DNA of 64,000 bases. Origin: Celeribacter indicus (lineage in GTDB: Bacteria; Pseudomonadota; Alphaproteobacteria; Rhodobacterales; Rhodobacteraceae). The notes under the pieces were generated by a model that ran no database searches, was not told the origin of the DNA, and was given only the letters and a program-made list of their open reading frames with translations. The position numbers were made by a program, and so were the translations under genes. Positions 18,903 through 26,867 of this stretch are shown here, piece by piece. The stretch is from contig NZ_CP004393.1 in NCBI RefSeq assembly GCF_000819565.1, forward strand, positions 2,418,001 through 2,482,000, read 5' to 3'. Within the stretch, counting starts at the first letter, position 1, and each line of letters opens with the position of its first letter.

Positions 18903-19774
18903 CCGACCGCAAAGGCATCATCCTCGCCGGTGGCTCGGGTACGCGGCTCTATCCGTTGACCATGGCGGTGTCGAAACAGCTCATGCCGATCTACGACAAG
19001 CCTATGATTTACTATCCTCTCTCCGTGCTGATGCTTTCGGGCATTCGCGAGATCGCGATGATCACCACGCCGCAGGATCAGGATCAGTTCAAACGCCTTC
19101 TGGGCGATGGTTCGCAATGGGGCCTGAGCCTTACCTACATTACTCAACCTTCGCCCGATGGCTTGGCGCAGGCCTACCTTCTCGCCGAAGACTTCCTAGA
19201 TGGTGCGCCCTCCGCGATGGTTCTGGGCGACAATATTTTCTTTGGTCATGGCTTGCCGGAAATGCTTGCTGAGGCCGATGCCAAAGAGGTGGGCGGGACG
19301 GTGTTCGGCTATCATGTGGCCGACCCCGAACGTTACGGTGTTGTGAAATTCGATTGCGAGGGTACGGTCGAAGAGATCATCGAGAAGCCCGAAGTGCCGC
19401 CGTCGAATTACGCGGTCACCGGGCTTTATTTCCTCGATGGCGATGCGCCGCGCAGGGCAAAAGAAGTCCGGCCTTCACCGCGCGGCGAGTTGGAAATCGT
19501 GACACTGCTTGAAAGCTATCTTGCCGATGGCACACTGTCGGTGGAGCGGATGGGGCGTGGCTACGCCTGGCTCGACACCGGCACGCATGGCTCGCTTCTG
19601 GATGCTGGCAACTTCGTGCGTACGCTCTCGATGAGGCAGGGCATGCAATCGGGTTGTCCCGAAGAAATTGCATATCAAAGGGGCTGGATCGATACCGATA
19701 AAATGCGTGAGCATGCAGAAACGTTCAAGAAAACGGAATATGGCAGGTATCTCGCGAATCTGTTGAAAGACTAA
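18899..19774 (+). CDS. rfbA: Glucose-1-phosphate thymidylyltransferase
   Basis: The 291-residue nucleotidyltransferase has the signature LAGGSGTRLYPLT (about residues 9-21), KQLMPIYDKPMIYYPLS, the metal-binding VLGDNIFFGHG and EEIIEKPEVPPSNYAVTGLYF. It makes dTDP-glucose, the first step of the rhamnose pathway, although it is last in this operon. The stop lies 8 bases before the left end of an IS3 copy, so anything once downstream was displaced by insertion sequences. Confidence 0.95.
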   Translation: MTDRKGIILAGGSGTRLYPLTMAVSKQLMPIYDKPMIYYPLSVLMLSGIREIAMITTPQDQDQFKRLLGDGSQWGLSLTYITQPSPDGLAQAYLLAEDFLDGAPSAMVLGDNIFFGHGLPEMLAEADAKEVGGTVFGYHVADPERYGVVKFDCEGTVEEIIEKPEVPPSNYAVTGLYFLDGDAPRRAKEVRPSPRGELEIVTLLESYLADGTLSVERMGRGYAWLDTGTHGSLLDAGNFVRTLSMRQGMQSGCPEEIAYQRGWIDTDKMREHAETFKKTEYGRYLANLLKD

Positions 19775-19895
19775 GGTAAGGTGAGCTACCCCCCGAAAAT
19801 CGGACACTGACGTAAGCAACGATTTGTTGTCTGCTGATCTTCGACGAGAAGGAGAATGAGACCTTGTCCGCCATTGGTCCGAGGACAATGGTCGA

Positions 19896-20234
19896 ATGAT
19901 GTCGAAACGGAAGCAGCATTCGCCTGAGTTCAAGGCGAAGGTGGCGCTTGAAGCGCTGAAGGGTGAGCAGACGGTGGCCGAGCTGGCGAGCCGGTTCGGG
20001 GTTCATCCGACGATGATCCACACATGGAATCGGGCGTTGCTGGAAGGTGCGTCTGGCGTGTTCGAGCGCGGCGGCAGGAAAAACCCCGAGATCGACGAAG
20101 AGCAGGTGAAAGAATTGCACGCCAAGATCGGGGAGCTGGCTGTGGCCAACGGTACGGGGGCTTACGCGGCCCCACTGGGGCCACGGTCCCCCTTAACTTT
20201 GTCACGAAAGCTCAAACCGTGGACCGGCAAGTGA
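19896..20234 (+). CDS. IS3-family transposase OrfA (with an unusual insert)
   Basis: The 112-residue protein is the helix-turn-helix OrfA of an IS3-family element: HSPEFKAKVALEALKGEQTV is followed by ELASRFGVHPTMIHTWNRA and a leucine/glutamate-rich coiled coil. After ELAVAN it contains an extra stretch (GTGAYAAPLGPRSPLT) before the normal ending LSRKLKPWTGK. The extra DNA (about 20150-20194) is GC-rich and forms an imperfect hairpin. Frame is kept. I judge the insert from memory of related OrfA proteins, which pass directly from this region to LSRKLKPW. Confidence 0.8.
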   Translation: MMSKRKQHSPEFKAKVALEALKGEQTVAELASRFGVHPTMIHTWNRALLEGASGVFERGGRKNPEIDEEQVKELHAKIGELAVANGTGAYAAPLGPRSPLTLSRKLKPWTGK

Positions 20235-20242
20235 GGCGCGAC

Positions 20243-20974
20243 ATGATTGAGCCGAACAATTCCATTTTGTCCATTGGGCAGCAATGCAGGTTGCTGTCGA
20301 TCTCGCGCTCGTCATTCTATTACAAGCCTAAGGGCGAGACCGAGCAGAACCTTGGCCTGATGAGGCGGATCGATGAGCAGTTTCTGGAGACGCCGTTCTT
20401 CGGTGTCCGCCAGATGACGTGGCACCTGCGCAACGACGGCCATTTGGTGAACGAGAAACGGATACGGCGGCTGATGCGCCTGATGGGGCTGATGCCGATC
20501 TACCAAAAGCCCAACACCAGCAGGCCAGCAAAAGGGCACAAGACCTATCCCTATCTGCTGAGAGGTCTGCGGGTGGAGCGTCCGAACCAAGTTTGGTGCT
20601 CGGATATTACCTATCTGCCCATGCGCCGAGGGTTCCTGTATCTGGTCGCCATTATGGATTGGCACACCCGTAAGGTGCTGGCTTGGCGCATCTCGAATAC
20701 GCTGGAGGCGGACTTCTGCGTTGAGGCACTGAACGAGGCCATTCACAAGTTTGGTCCGCCGGAGATCATGAATACTGATCAAGGATCTCAGTTCACATCT
20801 TTTGCCTGGACGGATCGACTGCGCCGGACCGGCGTCCGCATTTCGATGGATGGCAAGGGCCGCTTCCTCGATAATATCTTCATCGAGCGGTTGTGGCGAA
20901 CCCTGAAATACGAGTGCGCCTACCTGCATGCCTGGGAGACCGGCTCGGAAGCGAAGGCAGGCATCCGGAAATAG
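20243..20974 (+). pseudogene. IS3-family transposase OrfB, amber stop and truncated
   Basis: From MIEPNNSILSIGQQCRLLSI the frame encodes an rve-type integrase core: QVWCSDITYLPMRRGFLYLV (first Asp), MNTDQGSQFTS (second Asp) and DNIFIERLWRTLKYE (Glu). The reading stops at TAG 20972-20974 in GIRK-stop-MTFYNNQRPHS, where homologues have a tryptophan. The real C terminus is in addition replaced by the next IS. All three catalytic residues are present before the stop. Confidence 0.82.
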
Positions 20975-21044
20975 ATGACCTTCTACAACAACCAACGCCC
21001 ACACTCTGGACCTGTCCCGTTTTCGTGCCGCCCCATGTGCTCGT

Positions 21045-21870
21045 TTAAGCCACTTTCCGTTCGAATGCGACGGGGCTTTTCCAGCCTAGTGCTGAGTGGC
21101 GTCGTCGCGGATTGTAAAACCCGTTGATGTATTCAAAGATCGCCACTTCAGCTTGCCGCCGCGTTTCCCATGACTTGCGCCAGATCAGTTCGGCTTTGAT
21201 GGTTTTGAAGAACGTTTCGACAGCAGCATTGTCGTAGCAATTGCCCTTGCCGCTCATCGACACCTTGAAGCCATGCTGGCACAGAAGCTTCTGATAGTCA
21301 TGTGAACAATATTGCGACCCGCGATCCGTATGATGAATGCAGCCTTTGGGCGGCGCCCGGAAAGCTATGGCCATGTTCAATGCTCGGATCGCTAAGTCGC
21401 GTTTCATGCGATTGCTGACTGCCCAGCCGATCACCCGCCGAGAATGCAGGTCAAGAATAACAGCCAGGTAGAGCCATCCTTCTCGCGTCCAGACATAGCT
21501 GATGTCGCCCGCCCACTTCTGGTTCGGTTGATCGGCGTGGAAGTCCCGGTTCAGCAGGTTTGGCCCGATGTTGAACGCATGGTTGCTGTCCGTCGTGACC
21601 TTGTATTTCTTCGATCTTTCGACCCGGATGCCGTTCTCGCGCATCAAGCGGCCCACACGGCGATGACCGACGTCCAGACCGATCTCCTTCAACTCTTCGG
21701 TCATTCGCGGCCTGCCGTAGCTACCAAGGCTCAGGCGGGACTGTTCTTTGATGTGTGCAAGCGTGACCATATCAGATCGTTGTCTGCGACTGGCAGGGCG
21801 ACTACGGAAGGCCCGCAAGCCACGTGTGCTGACGCCAACGACACTGCATAAACGGTTGGCTGGAAAATGG
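21045..21870 (-). pseudogene. IS3-family transposase OrfB split by IS66
   Basis: The frame has FPANRLCSVVGVSTRGLRAF near the break and then a full rve integrase core: NQKWAGDISYVWTREGWLYL, CIHHTDRGSQYCS and NAAVETFFKTIKAEL, ending RRHSALGWKSPVAFERKVA. IS66 has replaced the first roughly ten codons, and the frame as read through to 21899 uses IS66 sequence for its first residues. Catalytic residues are present but native expression by frameshift from orfA is impossible. Confidence 0.82.
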
Positions 21871-21950
21871 TTCCTGTGTAAGCGGCGTCTGCGGCCCACG
21901 TTGTAGATGAGCTCTGGCGCTGCGAGGTGATACCCATCTCATGATGGGGA

Positions 21951-22370
21951 GTGCGTTTCGCAATGTGCGCCACAAATTCGTTTCTCAAATCTCTGGGCGT
22001 CGAGATCTACGCGTCGGGTCACCGGCGCTGGCCGGACGATGCTAAGGCTCGCGCTGTGGCAGAGACCTTGGAGCCGGGGGCGACAGTGTATGCTGTGGCC
22101 GGTCGGTATGGCATCCGCCCAAACCAGCTCTCCGCCTGGCGGCGCTTAGCAAAGCAGGGACAGCTGGTTCTCCCCGCCGAGGAGATCGGCGGTCCTGTCT
22201 TCACGCCGCTGGTCGTTTGCGATCCGGCCGAGATGAGCGGGCCGGCGAGCGCGACGCCCGAGCATATGATCCGGATTATCAGGGGAGCGATGCAGATCGA
22301 GCTGTCGCCCGACACACCGGCAGATCGGATCGCGGCGATCGTGCATGCTCTGGAAGCACCGACGTGCTGA
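21951..22370 (+). CDS. tnpA: IS66 TnpA (accessory protein)
   Basis: This 139-residue protein has the IS66 Orf1 (Tnp8-like) layout. A helix-turn-helix lies in the first half (RWPDDAKARAVAETLEPGA, then YGIRPNQLSAWRRLAK), followed by an acidic C-terminal half. It is required together with TnpB and TnpC for IS66 transposition. Its stop overlaps the TnpB start (ATGA-type coupling at 22370). Confidence 0.9.
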   Translation: MRFAMCATNSFLKSLGVEIYASGHRRWPDDAKARAVAETLEPGATVYAVAGRYGIRPNQLSAWRRLAKQGQLVLPAEEIGGPVFTPLVVCDPAEMSGPASATPEHMIRIIRGAMQIELSPDTPADRIAAIVHALEAPTC

Positions 22371-22717
22371 TGCCGTCCCAAGGCGTCCGCATCCTGGTGG
22401 CGACGAAGCCGGTAGACTTCCGCAAGGGACATGATGGCCTGGCCGCCCTGGTGCAGTCGACCCTGGCCGAGGATCCGTTCACCGGGACGGTCTTCGTCTT
22501 CCGGGCGAAGCGCGCGGACCGGATGAAGATCCTGTTCTGGGACGGCAGCGGCCTCGTCATGGCCTACAAGCGGCTGGAAGAGAGCACCTTCACCTGGCCC
22601 GCGATCCGGAATGGGGCGATGACGCTGAACCGCGCCCAGTTCGAGGCGCTGTTCGCCGGGCTGGATTGGCGGCGGGTGCGGTCCCTGGAAGCGCGCCGCC
22701 CGGCTGTGGCAGAATGA
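22370..22717 (+). CDS. tnpB: IS66 TnpB (Orf2-like accessory protein)
   Basis: The ATG at 22370 gives a 115-residue IS66 Orf2 family protein with the standard sequence VLVATKPVDFRKGHDGLA-like N terminus and the core KILFWDGSGLVMAYKRLEE. Its biochemical role is unknown, but it is needed for IS66 movement. The longer frame from 22217 overlaps tnpA and is not used. Confidence 0.9.
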   Translation: MPSQGVRILVATKPVDFRKGHDGLAALVQSTLAEDPFTGTVFVFRAKRADRMKILFWDGSGLVMAYKRLEESTFTWPAIRNGAMTLNRAQFEALFAGLDWRRVRSLEARRPAVAE

Positions 22718-22771
22718 CTCAGGGGCGGGAAAGCCTGCCTGCCGAAGACGGGAGCAGGGTATGATCCCGCC

Positions 22772-24328
22772 ATGTCCAGCGCCCCATCCCTCGACCTGTC
22801 GGCCATTCCGGAAGACCAGCGTGAAGCTGTTCTGGCCGTGCTGCGTGAGCGCGATGCACTCAGGGAAGCCAACAAGCGCCTCGAGCATCTCGTCGCCGAG
22901 CTGAACCAGGTCGTGCATGGCAAGAAGTCCGAGAGGCTCAGCGAGGACGAGCGGCAGCTGGCCTTCGAGGACCTGGAAACTGCCGTTGCCGAGGTCGAGG
23001 CGCAGCAGGATGAAGACGCCCCGGCCTCGTCCGGTCCGCGGCGAGCCAAGACCGTCCGGCGCAACCGAGGCAATCTGCCCGAAGGACTCCCCCGGACCGA
23101 GCAGGTGATCGAGCCGGCCAGCCTGGACTGTCCGTGCGGCTGCGGCACGATGCACCGGATCGGCGAGGACCGCAGCGAGCGGCTGGACATCGTGCCGGCC
23201 CAGCTCCGCGTCATCGTGACGGTCCGGCCAAAGTATGCCTGTCGTGCCTGCGCCGAAGGGATCACCCAGGCTCCGGCCCCCGCCCACCTGATCGAGGGCG
23301 GGTTACCGACCGAGGGCGCCATCGCGCATGTGCTCGTCGCCAAGTTCGCCGACCATCTGCCCTTGTATCGCCAGAGCCAGGTCCTCGCGCGCTCTGGGAT
23401 CGAGCTCCAGCGCAGCACGCTCGCCGATTGGGTCGGCACCGCGGCCTTCCACCTTGCCCCGGTGGTCGATCGGCTCGCCGAGCATTTGAAGAGCTCGGGA
23501 AAGCTCTTCATGGACGAAACCACGGCGCCGGTTCTGGAACCCGGGCGGGGCCGAACGAAGACCGGCTTCCTCTGGGCGCTGGCCCGAGACGATCGGGGTT
23601 GGGGCGGCGATGACCCGCCCGGCGTGGTCTTCACGTATCACCCGAGCCGCGCCGGCGTGAACGCGGAGCAGATCCTGCAGGGCTTTGACGGCATCCTGCA
23701 GCTGGACGGCTATGCCGGCTACGATCGGCTGACGCGCCCCTCGCGCACGGGCGGGGCGCCGATCACGGTTGCACACTGTTGGGCACATGCGCGCCGAAAG
23801 CTGAAGGAAGTCTTTGACCGCGACGGATCGGAGGTCGCCGCCGAGGGGCTGCGCCGGATCGCCGAGTTCTACCGTATCGAGACCGAGATCCGCGGCATGG
23901 GACCGGGACAGCGCCTGTCGGCGAGACAGACACGCACCGCGCCGCTGGTGGCCGAGTTCGGCGAATGGTTGCAGTTCCAGCGCCGCCGGGTCTCCGCCAA
24001 GTCCCGCCTCGGAGAGAAACTCGCCTACATCCACCGGCAGTGGGACGGGCTGCAGACCTTCCTGCAGGACGGCCGCGTCGAGATCGACTCCAATGCCGTG
24101 GAGAACCTCATCAGGCCGATCGCCCTGACACGGAAGAACGCACTCTTTGCTGGGCACGATGAAGGCGGACGCACCTGGGGCCGCATCGCCTCGCTCATCG
24201 CCACCGCAAAGATCAACAGCGTGGAGCCCTTCGCCTACCTCAAGGCGACGCTCGAGGCGATCGCGGCAGGCCATCCTGCGCACCGAATCGACGAGCTCCT
24301 GCCGTGGAACTTCACGCCGTCAAGCTGA
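22772..24328 (+). CDS. tnpC: IS66 TnpC transposase
   Basis: The 518-residue DDE transposase has, in order: an N-terminal coiled coil (about 20-50), a CxCG-type zinc ribbon (LDCPCGCGTMHRIG at about 112-125), the catalytic core with LFMDETTAPVLEPGRG, LQLDGYAGYDRL and CWAHARRKLKE, and the C-terminal NAVENLIRPIALTRKN with the catalytic Glu. The gene is complete, and the element should be active. Confidence 0.93.
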   Translation: MSSAPSLDLSAIPEDQREAVLAVLRERDALREANKRLEHLVAELNQVVHGKKSERLSEDERQLAFEDLETAVAEVEAQQDEDAPASSGPRRAKTVRRNRGNLPEGLPRTEQVIEPASLDCPCGCGTMHRIGEDRSERLDIVPAQLRVIVTVRPKYACRACAEGITQAPAPAHLIEGGLPTEGAIAHVLVAKFADHLPLYRQSQVLARSGIELQRSTLADWVGTAAFHLAPVVDRLAEHLKSSGKLFMDETTAPVLEPGRGRTKTGFLWALARDDRGWGGDDPPGVVFTYHPSRAGVNAEQILQGFDGILQLDGYAGYDRLTRPSRTGGAPITVAHCWAHARRKLKEVFDRDGSEVAAEGLRRIAEFYRIETEIRGMGPGQRLSARQTRTAPLVAEFGEWLQFQRRRVSAKSRLGEKLAYIHRQWDGLQTFLQDGRVEIDSNAVENLIRPIALTRKNALFAGHDEGGRTWGRIASLIATAKINSVEPFAYLKATLEAIAAGHPAHRIDELLPWNFTPSS

Positions 24329-24385
24329 ACTCCGGTGGGGCGCAGACGCCGCTTACGTTCCTGTGTTCCTCGACAAACCTAAATC

Positions 24386-24661
24386 TCATTGCTTTAGGCC
24401 CGCGAAGAACTGGGTGGCCTTTTTTAGGATTTCCCTCTCCTCCTTGAGAAGCCGGATCTCTCGTCGAAGCCGCTCATTCTCTTTGGCGAGGTCTAAATCC
24501 TCTTGTGAAACCACCTTCGTGTCTCGGTGTGCTGTGATCCATTTGTTCAGCGTCGACATGCCAACGCCCAGATCATCAGCCACCTGCTTGCGCGTCAACC
24601 CGCTGGTCAGCGCAATACGCACTGCATCTTGGCGAAATTCGTCCGTCCGTTTCAGTCCCAT
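24386..24661 (-). CDS. IS3-family transposase OrfA
   Basis: The 91-residue OrfA has a helix-turn-helix (DEFRQDAVRIALTSGLTRKQ, then VGMSTLNKWI) and a C-terminal leucine zipper (KENERLRREIRLLKEEREIL). It belongs to the IS3 copy split by IS66; its orfB partner resumes at 21870 on the other side of the insertion. Confidence 0.88.
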   Translation of the reverse strand: MGLKRTDEFRQDAVRIALTSGLTRKQVADDLGVGMSTLNKWITAHRDTKVVSQEDLDLAKENERLRREIRLLKEEREILKKATQFFAGLKQ

Positions 24662-24848
24662 AGTCAGTCTCCTTTGTTCCAGTAAAGGCTATCAAAGGAG
24701 CGGCATCAAACCGTGACACGTCCACTGATCAAGTCATTAAATATAGACAGAAGTAGAGTCGATGCGTCGCAAGCTGCGGTTAGTGGAGCGTGAACGTTCG
24801 GAAAGTAAGACTTGGATTGACGTAAATAGAGTATTCTAGGGTGAGAAT

Positions 24849-26009
24849 TTGGAAGATTTTTTGAATAATTACGGACTTTTGAGCGCCTTTTTGATTTCCA
24901 CTACTCTTTCGGCTTTGCTGGTGGTAACCCGCCGGGTTCATCTCAAGCTCACATATAGACAAAAGGATGTATCGGCGATCCAGTCCGCGCACAGTGTGCC
25001 AACCCCGAGAATTGGTGGTGTTGCCGTTTTGGTAGGCGCCTTGGCGGCAGGAGTACCCATGGCTATGGATGGGACGGGGCAGACCTGGTTTCTCGCGCTC
25101 TCACTCATTCCAGTATTTGCTGCAGGTCTATTGGAAGATTTAGGCGTCGGCGTAAGTCCCAAACACCGCCTGTTGGCGGCGGCGCTTTCTTCGGTTCTGG
25201 CGATCATTCTGTTTGGAGCCTGGGTGGCGCGCACCGACTTGGTCGGGCTCGACTTCCTAGTGGCTTTTGCACCCGTGGGAATCGCACTGACAGTTTTTGG
25301 TGGTGCGGGGATTTGTAACGCCTTCAATCTGATCGATGGGCTCAATGGTCTGTCAGCCACGATTGGCATTACGGTTGCTGTCGCACTTGGACTTATTGCA
25401 AGCCGGGGGGGGCAGCCCGACCTTGCAACCTGGGGATATGTGATTGCCAGTGCGCTTACCGGATTTCTGTTGCTCAACTTTCCTTGGGGGAAGATTTTTA
25501 TGGGGGATGCGGGGGCCTATGGGATCGGGCATCTTCTGGTCTGGGTGGCGATCCTGATGCTTGATGCTCTCCCGGATTTGACACCTTGGGCTTTGCTCTT
25601 GGTTTTTTTCTGGCCCCTGGCTGATACCGTTCTCGCCATCGTCCGTCGCCGCCGGAGTGGAAAGCCTACAGACCAACCGGACCGGCTTCATTTCCACCAG
25701 CTCGTTATGCGAGCGATCGAGATTGGCAAGCTAGGGCGCGGCGCGCGCCATATTGCCAATCCGCTGGCCACTGTGGTGATGATGCCGTTCTTTATGGCGC
25801 CGCCTTTTGTGGCTGTCATTCTGTGGGATAATGCAGTTGCGGCAGCGATCGCATTTTTCTGTTTTGTTGTGCTTTTCGCGACGAGTTATTCGACGGGTGT
25901 GCTGCTGGCGCGTGCGTGGCGCAAGAATTCCGGCCGGAAGTTCATCTATGGTTTGATGCGCCAGAAGGTTCACAGTCTGATCCCTTATCTTCCTGAATAT
26001 AAAGGGTAG
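24849..26009 (+). CDS. WecA/MraY-family undecaprenyl-phosphate sugar-1-phosphate transferase
   Basis: This 386-residue polytopic membrane enzyme transfers a (N-acetyl)sugar-1-phosphate from a UDP-sugar to undecaprenyl phosphate, the first step of lipid-linked polysaccharide synthesis. It shows the aspartate-rich motif LLEDLGVGVSPKHR, NAFNLIDGLNGLSAT (Mg-binding/catalytic region), GKIFMGDAGAYGIG, and the cytoplasmic HIH-type motif RLHFHQL. The frame opens with TTG at 24849 (MEDFLNNYGLL...). No upstream in-frame ATG exists, and the first usable ATG lies well inside. It stands 4 bases before the NusG-like gene. Confidence 0.88.
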   Translation: MEDFLNNYGLLSAFLISTTLSALLVVTRRVHLKLTYRQKDVSAIQSAHSVPTPRIGGVAVLVGALAAGVPMAMDGTGQTWFLALSLIPVFAAGLLEDLGVGVSPKHRLLAAALSSVLAIILFGAWVARTDLVGLDFLVAFAPVGIALTVFGGAGICNAFNLIDGLNGLSATIGITVAVALGLIASRGGQPDLATWGYVIASALTGFLLLNFPWGKIFMGDAGAYGIGHLLVWVAILMLDALPDLTPWALLLVFFWPLADTVLAIVRRRRSGKPTDQPDRLHFHQLVMRAIEIGKLGRGARHIANPLATVVMMPFFMAPPFVAVILWDNAVAAAIAFFCFVVLFATSYSTGVLLARAWRKNSGRKFIYGLMRQKVHSLIPYLPEYKG

Positions 26010-26013
26010 GCCG

Positions 26014-26532
26014 ATGCATGATGGTAGTCTTGGGCCTTTGCGCCGCTGGTATATTCTTCAACTGCGACCCAATGGTTTGAAGTTGGCTCTTACCAATTTG
26101 GCACGGCAGGGTTTCGAGGTCTTTAGTCCAACCCAGATGGTGTCGCGGCGACGCTCTGGTGGGTTCGTACAACAACCCGAGCCTCTGTTTCCAGGGTATC
26201 TGTTTGTGCGTTTTGACCCTTTAGAGGGGCGCTGGCGCAAGTTGAACAGCACTCGGGGTGTGTCGCGAATTGTTTCGCTGACCGGAGAACCTACGCCGGT
26301 GCCCGAGGGATTGATGGTGGGCTTAATGGCGCGATGTGGTGAGACGGGGCAGCTTCTTCAACCTGATGAGCTTGCCGCAGGCGATGAGGTTCGCATCGCC
26401 GAAGGTCCGTTTGCGGATTTTACCACCACGATTGAGAAGATCGATAGCTCGAAACGGATTTGGGTTCTTCTGGATTTGCTCGGGCGGCAGACGCGTGTTG
26501 CGCTAAGCGAGCGTGAGGTGCAGCGGGCATGA
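26014..26532 (+). CDS. NusG/RfaH-family transcription antiterminator
   Basis: The 172-residue protein has an N-terminal NGN domain (RRWYILQLRPNGLKLALTNL, then FEVFSPTQMVSRRRSGGF and PLFPGYLFVRFD) and a C-terminal KOW segment (GDEVRIAEGPFADFTTTIEK). Specialised NusG paralogues of the RfaH type travel with RNA polymerase through long surface-polysaccharide operons and suppress early termination. Its place directly behind the initiating sugar transferase, in a polysaccharide locus, fits that role. The housekeeping nusG would be beside secE and rplK, which are not here. The DNA element it recognises is not identified. Confidence 0.85.
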   Translation: MHDGSLGPLRRWYILQLRPNGLKLALTNLARQGFEVFSPTQMVSRRRSGGFVQQPEPLFPGYLFVRFDPLEGRWRKLNSTRGVSRIVSLTGEPTPVPEGLMVGLMARCGETGQLLQPDELAAGDEVRIAEGPFADFTTTIEKIDSSKRIWVLLDLLGRQTRVALSEREVQRA

Positions 26533-26867
26533 CGGCTGGGGTATGTAGCTGGTATTCGGTGTTTTTTCTCAACGGCGGTTTTCACTTTGCCTCGGTTGAG
26601 AAAATATACCAGCGCTCATTTTTTGAACACTCGAGAGTTTTGCGCGCACGTTAAGCGTCACGTTTTTGGGACATTGTGGTCAACGTTTGATGTCGACGGC
26701 CTTTTGCAATTGCTTGTGGTTCAATCGCATTGTGAAAGGTTTGAGGGACTGGTGTTTGCATCGAATGCTGGAGGTGAGTGAAGTCACCGCCTGCGAGGTA
26801 GCTATATTGCACGACAAAGTTTTTCTGTGAACGAGCTCGCCTCTGGAGATGGACTGTATGGAAGGCA
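26533..26867. other. Convergent intergenic region
   Basis: About 335 bases between the NusG-like gene and the oppositely oriented glycosyltransferase. No credible gene is seen. It contains the inverted repeat at 26565-26604. Confidence 0.5.
26565..26604. terminator. Possible bidirectional terminator hairpin
   Basis: The arms ttttctcaac (26565-26574) and gttgagaaaa (26595-26604) form a 10-bp stem with a 20-base loop; a further ggtat/atacc pair extends it outside. Symmetric A/T-rich bases suit a terminator for the two convergent operons. Confidence 0.45.

Larger units (their letters stand above)
19782..21006 (+). mobile_element. IS3-family element, right end lost, inactivated
   Basis: The element starts with tgagctacccc directly after rfbA and holds orfA and orfB in the usual overlapping frames. 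It is not functional as written. orfB has a TAG in place of the expected tryptophan codon near its end (20972-20974), and the final codons (MTFYNNQRPHSG) are cut where a second IS3-type element begins at 21007. No right inverted repeat remains. Confidence 0.8.
21879..24356 (+). mobile_element. Complete IS66-family insertion sequence
   Basis: Terminal inverted repeats gtaagcggcgtctgcg (left, 21879) and its complement (right, ending 24356) flank 2478 bp with the three standard genes tnpA, tnpB and tnpC. An exact 8-bp target duplication, gttcctgt, is present on both sides (21871-21878 and 24357-24364), which is the size IS66 makes. The intact genes and intact duplication point to a recent insertion into the older IS3 copy. 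Confidence 0.95.
21007..24724 (-). mobile_element. IS3-family element interrupted by IS66
   Basis: Related ends, tggacctgtcccgttttcg at 21007 and its imperfect inverted counterpart ending at 24724, bound an IS3-family element on the minus strand. orfA lies at 24386-24661 and orfB at 21045-21870. A complete IS66 sits between them and splits the start of orfB from the rest, so the IS3 element cannot transpose on its own. I see no convincing short target duplication at its ends, which suggests an adjacent deletion. Confidence 0.8.
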
